DNA from: a virus
Length of the DNA stretch: 64,000 bases
IMG/VR virus record: IMGVR_UViG_3300042691_053605
Location: 1 to 64,000 of that record
Reading direction: 5' to 3' (one strand)
Position 1 is the first letter of the stretch. The number at the start of each line of letters is the position of its first letter. This document shows positions 24,493 through 30,896 of this stretch, piece by piece. A program made the translations under genes and the position numbers. A model generated the notes under the pieces. That model did no database searches, was not told the origin of the DNA, and saw only the letters and a program-made list of their open reading frames with translations.

Positions 24493-25196
24493 ATCTTTAT
24501 GCCAAAATGTTCTTTAACCGCTTCTTCGATGCCTAACGCATAAGACCAAATGTCTTCGGATATCTTTTTTTCATCAGCTCTAACAAACGTAATGAGTGGC
24601 CAGTAAATGATGTTTTTAGTTATGGTTTCACTGGGAAAAGTCATTTCATAATACTTACCATTCTTTTCACCAAATGCATGAACTATTAGGCTTTCTGCAT
24701 AGTACTTGCCAATGTCATCTTTTTTCATACAGATTCCACCAATTGCTTTACCGCCTGTTTCTTCAAACCACTTTGATGCGTTACCAAAACATTGGTTTCT
24801 TGCGCCGCCACCCCCAATCCATTCTGCTTCAACGCTTTTTGTTATTTCATCCAAAACAGCAGCAATTACTGCTGTCTTACTAATAAAATTAACAGCTTCT
24901 AGCTTACCTTCTTTATCAACTGTGTAATCTTTGAACCATCCAGGTCTTTTTTCAGCAGGATCTTTATCGTTCCAGCGTTTTGCAATCTCATCTGCTTGCT
25001 CTAATGCAAATTTTCCAGCTGGTGTATTTTTCCACTTGCCAGACTTAAGTATTGAAAGCGTTTTTGACTTTGCCGATGAAGATCCGCCAGAAGCATACTT
25101 TAAGTTTCCACCTAAGCCTGTGCTGTAGACAGTTTCATTTAGTTGCTGAAATCCTTCAGAGACCTGGAAGTCTTCAAATGTCTTTACGTACTTCAT
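24489..25196 (-). CDS. CTS-tagged protein, possible papain/transglutaminase-like fold
   Basis: A 235-residue protein with tag MKYVKTFEDFQVSE, then Gly. After a Gly/Ser linker, a domain shows NQCFGNASKWFEETGG (Cys136, followed by x-x-Asn-Ala), then IVHAFGEKNGKYYEMTFP (His173 and a polar residue about ten positions on). The Cys...His...Asn/Asp order with C-[FY]-x-N-A and [EV]HA[FW] is the layout of papain- or transglutaminase-like enzymes. A peptidase or amidase is therefore possible. Start overlaps the upstream gene by 4 nt. Confidence 0.68.
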   Translation of the reverse strand: MKYVKTFEDFQVSEGFQQLNETVYSTGLGGNLKYASGGSSSAKSKTLSILKSGKWKNTPAGKFALEQADEIAKRWNDKDPAEKRPGWFKDYTVDKEGKLEAVNFISKTAVIAAVLDEITKSVEAEWIGGGGARNQCFGNASKWFEETGGKAIGGICMKKDDIGKYYAESLIVHAFGEKNGKYYEMTFPSETITKNIIYWPLITFVRADEKKISEDIWSYALGIEEAVKEHFGIKI

Positions 25197-25723
25197 ATTA
25201 CTTTAGTGTCTTTTACGTGTCTTTTGACAAAGTCAACTATGTCTTTTTGGATAATTTCATCAGACGGTTTGTCAATGATCTTGCTTGCTTCTAATGTAAA
25301 GTCTTCATCAAAAGGAAGCGGATCCAATTCAAGTTCAAACAGTTCAATCTTTTGGATGTAATTGGTGATTCCTGTAATGTAACCTTGCACTTCTTCTTCC
25401 ATCTGGTCCTCGATTTCTCCACCTTTAGTAGCTGCCTTTCCGCTAAAATGGGAGGCGTTCCATTGATACGGTTGAACTTTATAGCGGTTAGAGAGTTTAT
25501 CACCGTCAATCATAATTCTGCACTCGGCAGGTATAATACGGGTTCTTTTTTGAAAGTTTTTATCTCGAGTTAATGATACTCTTGCGTACTTACCTAAAGA
25601 CTTGTCACCTAATACATCATCATCAAGAATCTTAAGAAGCGCCAGTATCGTAGTGTAGTGATAAACAGTACCTACTTGCTTGGCTTCATACAAAAAACTC
25701 TCAAATGTCTTTACGTATTTCAC
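25193..25723 (-). CDS. CTS-tagged ADP-ribosyltransferase-like protein
   Basis: A 176-residue protein with tag MKYVKTFESFLYE, then Ala. The domain starts directly after the tag with VYHYTTILALLKIL (His22-Tyr23), continues RVSLTRDKNF (Ser50-Leu-Thr) and ends with an acidic stretch EDQMEEEVQGY (Glu109-111). This is the His-Tyr...Ser-Thr...Glu order of NAD+-using ADP-ribosyltransferases of the DarT/DUF4433-like (H-Y-E) type. T4 packages the ADP-ribosyltransferase Alt with a related N-terminal tag and injects it. The family is inferred from motifs only; target unknown. Confidence 0.68.
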   Translation of the reverse strand: MKYVKTFESFLYEAKQVGTVYHYTTILALLKILDDDVLGDKSLGKYARVSLTRDKNFQKRTRIIPAECRIMIDGDKLSNRYKVQPYQWNASHFSGKAATKGGEIEDQMEEEVQGYITGITNYIQKIELFELELDPLPFDEDFTLEASKIIDKPSDEIIQKDIVDFVKRHVKDTKVI

Positions 25724-26391
25724 AGAGGTATGTAGTTTTGCGGATGCGTTGAAGATGATACTTTACCATTATGTAAAACATATGCATCTTTCCGAATTTC
25801 CGCAGTCCAAGTGCCTTTTAATTTGCCACCTTGTTTCTTAATGTATTCCAAATAGAGCCGGCCTCTTTTTGTTTGCGGAATTGGAGTAAGCTCCTCACCC
25901 AGTTCAGTCTTTGGCATAATCCAAATCTCATCAACTTTAATCCATTGGATCTGCTGAAGTTCTTTCATTAATTCTTGCATAATATCGGAAACTGTTGATA
26001 TTACGCGAAACTGTTCACCGAAATTAGTAATGGCTTCACTGTTTGGATTATTTCCTTTTTCTACACCAAATGACACTGCAAAAGAAACATTGTAATCTTG
26101 CGGTTTAGTTGCAGAAGCTTTTATTTGTCCAAAATTGATGTAATGATGTTCATTAAACCAGCCCAGTATCTTAACTGTGTAGGTTGCATTATCACTCTTA
26201 AACTCATAAGACAAATCTGGAAGACGATTGTTCTGTGAAGAACTTCCTCTCTCCCACTTTGACATATCAGCCATCCAGGTACCAACTTTATTACTGCCGG
26301 TACGTTTCCAAGAAAACGGAGAAACGCCTTCTCCTATTTCATTTAGAGTCTGTTCATTTAGAAAGCTGTCAAACGTATGAATATGTTTCAC
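25720..26391 (-). CDS. CTS-tagged hypothetical protein with GTG start
   Basis: A 223-residue protein. An ATG exists at 26421, but the tag V/MKHIHTFDSFLNE begins at a GTG (26389-26391) one nucleotide past the stop codon of the upstream gene. The GTG is therefore the likely start. The tag ends before Gln rather than a small residue. The rest (KVGTWMADMSKWERG, then HHYINFGQIKAS, then TKRGRLYLEYIKKQGG) is a mixed alpha/beta domain I do not recognise. Its stop overlaps the downstream start by 4 nt. Confidence 0.7.
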   Translation of the reverse strand: MKHIHTFDSFLNEQTLNEIGEGVSPFSWKRTGSNKVGTWMADMSKWERGSSSQNNRLPDLSYEFKSDNATYTVKILGWFNEHHYINFGQIKASATKPQDYNVSFAVSFGVEKGNNPNSEAITNFGEQFRVISTVSDIMQELMKELQQIQWIKVDEIWIMPKTELGEELTPIPQTKRGRLYLEYIKKQGGKLKGTWTAEIRKDAYVLHNGKVSSSTHPQNYIPL

Positions 26392-26392
26392 C

Positions 26393-26890
26393 CTATTTGA
26401 TATTTTTAAGAGCAAATTCAATTAGCTCTAGTGCAGGTTTTTCAACATCCTTTTCAACCTTAAAGATTGCACGGTTACCGTAAGGCTGAAAATTTGTATC
26501 AAAGGCTTTCTTATTAGAAATAAACATATCGGCAACTTTCTTTGCCATTCCTTTTGGATCGGCTTTAAGCTCTTCTAGATTTGTAACTATATTATTGCCA
26601 GGTGAACCAATGTATCTCTTATCTCCTCTGTCGTCTTCAGATCCGTACCCGGATCTGATAAACAGATTTCCATTATGTGGTTCAATGGCAATAAGAACAA
26701 TATTTGGTCTGTCCAAAAAGTTTACAGTTTTGTCATTACCAAATACTTCTCCAGAATAGAAGACGTAAATATCTCTATTTGAATCTTTTTTTACTTCAGG
26801 CTTTTGGCCGTTCCAAAGACTTGCACTGATAGTTGCCTTTTCAGCAGCAGCCTCATTTAAGAAACTTTCAAATGTACTTATGTGTTTCAT
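26393..26890 (-). CDS. CTS-tagged hypothetical protein
   Basis: A 165-residue protein with the canonical tag MKHISTFESFLNE, then Ala-Ala-Ala. The domain has a beta-rich centre (DIYVFYSGEVFGNDKTVNF, then IVLIAIEPHNGNLFIRSGYG) and a helical C-terminus. No known family recognised. Spacing with neighbours is a 4-nt overlap upstream and 1 nt downstream. Confidence 0.7.
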   Translation of the reverse strand: MKHISTFESFLNEAAAEKATISASLWNGQKPEVKKDSNRDIYVFYSGEVFGNDKTVNFLDRPNIVLIAIEPHNGNLFIRSGYGSEDDRGDKRYIGSPGNNIVTNLEELKADPKGMAKKVADMFISNKKAFDTNFQPYGNRAIFKVEKDVEKPALELIEFALKNIK

Positions 26891-27411
26891 AGGTCACCGA
26901 CTCTTTTAATTTTTACTTCTTTCTTATTGTTGGATCCAACCGCTTTTACCGCGGTTCCTTTTTGTAACTTAAACATATCAGAATTCTTTACAATGATTGA
27001 TCCTAAAGTATCACGAAGAGGATCACCGTCCATAAAGTACAGCGAATCGCTGTCGTCGTTTTGTCTTTCAAACCCAGCAATTTTTGTATTAACTACACCA
27101 GAATCAGTGGTAATTTCATACTGACCTGCAATTTTTACGTTATATGGAATTGGCTTATACGCTTCCACCAATTCGCTTTCTTTTACTATTATTGCGCGAG
27201 TTCCAAAACGTTCTTTTACCAAACGAATAGCCGTACGAGCTTTACCACTATTTTCTACTTCAAATACGGTAGGCTTAACTTTTGTGTACTTAACACCGTT
27301 AGCTTTTAAGTCTCTTTCCATTGAATCTGCTGCAGACTTTGTAAGAGTAACCGTTATCGTGTCAGAAGTATTTTCGCTTAAAAAGCTTTCAAATGTATGT
27401 ACGTGTTTCAT
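26887..27411 (-). CDS. CTS-tagged hypothetical protein
   Basis: A 174-residue protein with tag MKHVHTFESFLSE, then Asn. It appears to have two parts. One is an alpha/beta unit (TITVTLTKSAADSMERDLKA, then ARTAIRLVKERFGTRAIIV) resembling a ferredoxin-like fold. The other is a C-terminal beta segment ending in a basic KKEVKIKRVGDL. Function unknown. It overlaps both neighbours by 1-4 nt. Confidence 0.7.
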   Translation of the reverse strand: MKHVHTFESFLSENTSDTITVTLTKSAADSMERDLKANGVKYTKVKPTVFEVENSGKARTAIRLVKERFGTRAIIVKESELVEAYKPIPYNVKIAGQYEITTDSGVVNTKIAGFERQNDDSDSLYFMDGDPLRDTLGSIIVKNSDMFKLQKGTAVKAVGSNNKKEVKIKRVGDL

Positions 27412-27791
27412 TAGTATGACAATTTTATTTCAATTTCTTGACGTTTCTTAATTAACGATTCAATTTCACTATCAACTATATTAAGCCGACTTCCATAACG
27501 ATTTGCATCATCATCGGTCCAAGAAGTGCCTTTTTGTCCGGCTTCAGCTTCCATATCGTCATAAATGTTTCTACGCTCAGCATACGCATCTTTTAGATCT
27601 TGCGCAATGTCCCAAAGCTGATTTTCTAAAGCTTCTCTCTTTTTACCGTAAACTCTTTTTTTCATTCTTTCAGCTTGGTCGGCGGCTTTCTTTTCTCGGT
27701 CCATTCTAGAAGCTCGGATTGCCACTAATACCGGGTCATTTTGATCTAGACCTTCATTTAGGAATCCTCCAAATGTGTGTAAATGTTTCAT
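27411..27791 (-). CDS. CTS-tagged helical protein
   Basis: A 126-residue protein starting at the tag MKHLHTFGGFLNE, then Gly. An in-frame ATG four codons upstream (27803) is possible but would disrupt the tag's N-terminal position. The rest is a long amphipathic coiled coil with heavily charged heptads (DREKKAADQAERMKK, ENQLWDIAQDLKDAY). It may be structural. Function unknown. Confidence 0.68.
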   Translation of the reverse strand: MKHLHTFGGFLNEGLDQNDPVLVAIRASRMDREKKAADQAERMKKRVYGKKREALENQLWDIAQDLKDAYAERRNIYDDMEAEAGQKGTSWTDDDANRYGSRLNIVDSEIESLIKKRQEIEIKLSY

Positions 27792-27793
27792 TC

Positions 27794-28015
27794 TTATCTC
27801 CATTTTTTATCAAGCGTATCTATTACCTGATTGATAAGTGTACTTAACTCATCAGGATTGATATCATTCTTCTTCATATAGGCATCAAACAGATTTTGAC
27901 GTGAACCTAATTTCAAAACATCCGAAATAAAGTTACCCGCGTCAAACTGATCTACTTTTCGAAGTTCTTTTTCATTGACTTTATTGAAGTCGTTAAACGA
28001 TTGAATGTTTTTCAT
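27794..28015 (-). CDS. Small tagged protein, first gene behind a class B promoter
   Basis: A 73-residue helical acidic protein. Its start MKNIQSFNDFNKVNE is a looser, 15-residue tag, then Lys. It is the first gene after a class B promoter-like site at 28028-28057, so the run of tagged genes toward lower coordinates can be transcribed from there. Function unknown. Confidence 0.65.
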   Translation of the reverse strand: MKNIQSFNDFNKVNEKELRKVDQFDAGNFISDVLKLGSRQNLFDAYMKKNDINPDELSTLINQVIDTLDKKWR

Positions 28016-28027
28016 ACTTTTAATTTA

Positions 28028-28057
28028 ATAGTATAAAGGTAATACAATTTTTTCAAA
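28028..28057 (-). promoter_or_regulatory. Class B promoter-like site
   Basis: Minus-strand TTTG, 18 nt, TATACTAT, then TAAATTAAAA and the start of the 73-residue gene 12 nt further. Same spacing and sequence as the ligA site. It would drive the accessory cluster. Confidence 0.55.
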
Positions 28058-28092
28058 TAAAAAAATGTTTTGACCTAAACTTATTAACAAAT

Positions 28093-28674
28093 TTATTTTA
28101 TGTATTTACGCATTTCTTCGTAATACTTCCAGAGCTCTTTTGGCATCAGACTTTCAAAAGCCTTTTTATCATCATCACGTAGCGCTTGACGAACTTTTGT
28201 GCCGCTCGGTCCATCGCCTTCGCGAGTATCTACAAGTTTCAATGAAAAAGCTGGATCTACCGGTGTATCGGTTTTAGGACCTTTAATGTATTCCACTTGA
28301 CGCTCGTAATCTTTCATACGATCTGCACCGGCGCCAAGTCCCATAGGCTCGTACGCGTTATCTCTTAAAAAACGTACAAACCAAGGAATAACGGTCTTTC
28401 CGTAATTTTGTGGATAAATGAAATAGTCTGCAATAAAGGAATGACCTTTAACTATGTCATTTCCCATTTTCTGCAAAAGAGAATCTGGGAACGGCGATTC
28501 CTCATTTTTTGAAAGAATTTGTAACGGAATTACTGGCAATCCAAACAACTCAGAGGTTTTCTTCATTGCGGCCAAATGCCCGTTATGAAAAGGCTGAAAT
28601 CTTCCTGGGAAGAAAACTACCTTTCTGCTGCCAGCTTCAAAAACAAAGCTTTCAAATGTTTTGACGTATTTCAT
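28093..28674 (-). CDS. CTS-tagged NMN-adenylyltransferase-like nucleotidyltransferase
   Basis: A 193-residue protein starting at the tag MKYVKTFESFVFE, then Ala. The start ATG (28672-28674) directly follows the upstream stop; a start at 28692 would overlap. The catalytic domain begins four residues after the tag: VVFFPGRFQPFHNGHL with the HxGH motif (His30, His33), and near the end GPSGTKVRQAL, the SxTxxR signature. These mark a cytidylyl/NMN-adenylyltransferase (NadM-like) enzyme. If it makes NAD+ from NMN and ATP it would support NAD-requiring enzymes of the phage. Cleavage at the tag would leave the enzyme intact. Confidence 0.8.
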   Translation of the reverse strand: MKYVKTFESFVFEAGSRKVVFFPGRFQPFHNGHLAAMKKTSELFGLPVIPLQILSKNEESPFPDSLLQKMGNDIVKGHSFIADYFIYPQNYGKTVIPWFVRFLRDNAYEPMGLGAGADRMKDYERQVEYIKGPKTDTPVDPAFSLKLVDTREGDGPSGTKVRQALRDDDKKAFESLMPKELWKYYEEMRKYIK

Positions 28675-28675
28675 A

Positions 28676-29998
28676 TTACTTTTTGTAAGCAAGAATGCTT
28701 CTTATTTGATGTAACGGAGCAAAGATTCCGGTGTACTTGTACAGGTTTCCTTTGAATACAAAGGTTATACCTTCGGTTGGCACAATAGATTCTAAACCAC
28801 CAGCCGCGGCAACCCGTGTTAATTCATGCTCTAATTTTTCCACATCCTTTTCATCACCGTTTGTACGAACTTTTGCAATGGTATCATCAATTTCCTTTCG
28901 CATAGCTTGTGTAGCTTGAGTTGGATTTGCTGATAGGAAGGCGCTGATGTTTTTCATCATTTCAGTACCTATCTCTAAAAACAGACTTTCAAGTGGAGCA
29001 TAGATTTTTCTTTTTAGAGCCTTTCCTTTGTCCTTTTCTAATGTGATAAACCAATCAGCGGCAGGGCCTAAATCTTTCTTAAGTGTAGCAACGGTATATG
29101 ACTTATCAATATCAGCCAATCGACGGGCTAAACCATCAACCGCAATTTCTGGAATTTCCACTTTAGCCGCCTTTGCCTCTTCAAGAAGAATACGCTTTCC
29201 CATACCCAATGCATAATCACCAACAGTACTGCTGGGATTACATCCGCTTTCTGACATTACATCAGAAAGCTTCTTTTCATAATAGGCAGCGCGAGCTTTT
29301 GTATTTGGAAATGGAGTAGAAGCAATATCTTGCGGACCGCGAACATAAAATTTCTTTTGGGCGGCAGCATTTGCATCTGCAATTAATTTTCCTAAATCTC
29401 GGCCGGCTTGCTTATCTTCGCCAATTGCGTTTCCAGCGTCATCGTGTTCAACCACTCCGTGAAGAACTAACATGTCCTTTCCGTACGGAACTGTATTTTG
29501 AGTAATCGGGGTAATCACTTCTACGGAAGCAAACTTTTTACCTTCATCAAAATACTTCTTCTTATCGGCATCTGATAGTTTTCCGATTGCTCCTTCTAAA
29601 TCCGCCATTGCAGCATTATACGCAGTTTCAATATCTCCACGACCAGCAAATAAGCTGGCAATCCCACTTCTGTCCAACGCAGCTTCTCCCGCATTTTTTA
29701 GATGGGACTTGTTTCGAGCGGCAATTAGCTTCCCGCCTTTCCAAGAGATCATGATATTTTGGCCATCCGTCTTCTCTTGCACAAAGTTTTCTGGACCAAA
29801 TGCTCCATTTACGGTAGAGCTGATCATATCTTTTAGGTCTTGCATAGTTAGACCAACATCCTCAAAAGGATGACTGATATGACCGTATGCTCCACCTTCA
29901 AAAAGCTGTTCTTCATAGAGACCAGCCGATTCATCCATTTTCATCAGCTCAATAAGAGCAGATTCTCGGAGAAACTGGGTATAACTTTTAAGACTCAT
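28676..29998 (-). CDS. Tagged ligase-type nucleotidyltransferase (KTDG motif)
   Basis: A 440-residue protein beginning MSLKSYTQFLRE, then Ser, a short form of the tag. Motif I of covalent nucleotidyltransferases is QEKTDGQN with nucleophile Lys76, followed by SWKGGKLIAARNK (the [FY]-x-x-R-N-type element). A strand with EVITPITQN and LVLHGVVEHDD corresponds to motifs IIIa/IV. This places it with RNA/DNA ligases or capping enzymes. Ala/Lys-rich helices follow. The substrate is unknown. The 30021-30040 hairpin lies just upstream. Confidence 0.72.
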   Translation of the reverse strand: MSLKSYTQFLRESALIELMKMDESAGLYEEQLFEGGAYGHISHPFEDVGLTMQDLKDMISSTVNGAFGPENFVQEKTDGQNIMISWKGGKLIAARNKSHLKNAGEAALDRSGIASLFAGRGDIETAYNAAMADLEGAIGKLSDADKKKYFDEGKKFASVEVITPITQNTVPYGKDMLVLHGVVEHDDAGNAIGEDKQAGRDLGKLIADANAAAQKKFYVRGPQDIASTPFPNTKARAAYYEKKLSDVMSESGCNPSSTVGDYALGMGKRILLEEAKAAKVEIPEIAVDGLARRLADIDKSYTVATLKKDLGPAADWFITLEKDKGKALKRKIYAPLESLFLEIGTEMMKNISAFLSANPTQATQAMRKEIDDTIAKVRTNGDEKDVEKLEHELTRVAAAGGLESIVPTEGITFVFKGNLYKYTGIFAPLHQIRSILAYKK

Positions 29999-30020
29999 AT
30001 TACTGTGCTTATGTGATCCT

Positions 30021-30040
30021 GAAGTTTTTATTGAAACTTC
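30021..30040. other. Inverted repeat between tagged genes
   Basis: GAAGTTT (30021-30027) and AAACTTC (30034-30040) with a 6-nt loop. On the minus strand no T-tract follows, so it is unlikely to be a terminator for the upstream gene; it may be a leader hairpin of the 28676 gene. Confidence 0.3.
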
Positions 30041-30047
30041 TTTTCAC

Positions 30048-30467
30048 TTACTTTTTTTCTGTGTCGATCTCGCCTTCTGCATTAACCTCAGTACCTTGTT
30101 CTTCCTCTTTCTTTGGCTCAGCAGCTTTTACCTCTCCACCTTTTGGAGTTTCTTCAGCAGCAGGAACTTCTTCGGTTTCTTCAGTAGGTTTTGCAGCAGG
30201 GATTTCACCTTCTTTAACACCAGCTTCTTCTTTCTCTTTTTCTACCTTTTCTTTTGCAGAATCTTTTACCCCTTTTCCGGCTTCCCAGTCAGCAGCAATT
30301 TCATTAAAGAATTCTTTTTTCTTCTCTTCATCAAGATCTGCAGGTGAATCTACTCCGTACTTTGAAAGTTTTGCTTGGAAGTAATCTTGGTAAGATTTTT
30401 GTAAGTCAGATTTTTTTGCTTCTTCAGCTTCGCGGATTGAACCGATCCATTCACTAAATTTTTTCAT
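30048..30467 (-). CDS. Highly charged, disordered tagged protein
   Basis: A 139-residue protein starting MKKFSEWIGSIRE, then Ala, a tag-like form. Residues 60 onward are almost only Glu, Lys, Ala, Pro and Gly, so the chain is probably disordered. The segment KKKEFFNEIAADWEAGKG is the only ordered-looking part. Acidic, low-complexity internal head proteins are typical for capsid core or scaffold components in T4-like phages. Role inferred. Confidence 0.65.
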   Translation of the reverse strand: MKKFSEWIGSIREAEEAKKSDLQKSYQDYFQAKLSKYGVDSPADLDEEKKKEFFNEIAADWEAGKGVKDSAKEKVEKEKEEAGVKEGEIPAAKPTEETEEVPAAEETPKGGEVKAAEPKKEEEQGTEVNAEGEIDTEKK

Positions 30468-30484
30468 TGTTATGATTTTTATTT

Positions 30485-30871
30485 TTATGACATTCCTATC
30501 ATGTTTTGGAATTTTGAGTAGTATTTATCCGTTTCCTCGCTAAGAATTTTTGTGACCTCTCCTTGATCCATCCCTACAAGTTCTGCTAACATAATGATAA
30601 TATCCTCATCAATTCTTAACTTTCGGTCTAACGCATGGACGTACGTGGTAATACACTGATTAATTTTTGTCTCTTTTGCCTTATCACCTTTTGCCTTTGG
30701 CCAAAAAATATCAAGCAGCACAGAACGCATTCCATCCAGCGTGGGATCGGAATGATTTTTACCCATAGAAACCGGGTTATTGGTAGTTCTTAATGAATGT
30801 GAGCTGGAATCTTTCATATTTCCAGCGCCTGCCGCGTAACCTTCAGAAAGAAACTCTAAAAAAGACTGCAT
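30485..30871 (-). CDS. Tagged hypothetical protein behind a class C site
   Basis: A 128-residue protein with the short tag MQSFLEFLSE, then Gly, close to T4's MKTYQEFIAE. The rest has a Ser/Asn-rich linker, then a helical C-terminal domain (DIIIMLAELVGMDQGEVTKIL). It is preceded by a class C promoter-like site, after the uvsW stop. Function unknown. Confidence 0.7.
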   Translation of the reverse strand: MQSFLEFLSEGYAAGAGNMKDSSSHSLRTTNNPVSMGKNHSDPTLDGMRSVLLDIFWPKAKGDKAKETKINQCITTYVHALDRKLRIDEDIIIMLAELVGMDQGEVTKILSEETDKYYSKFQNMIGMS

Positions 30872-30884
30872 TCTTTGACATTTT

Positions 30885-30896
30885 TTCTATATATCT
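30885..30896 (-). promoter_or_regulatory. Class C promoter-like site
   Basis: Minus-strand AGATATATAGAA immediately after the uvsW stop and 13 nt before the start of a tagged gene. Matches the sites at 6856, 37331, 47261 and 61505. Confidence 0.4.
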
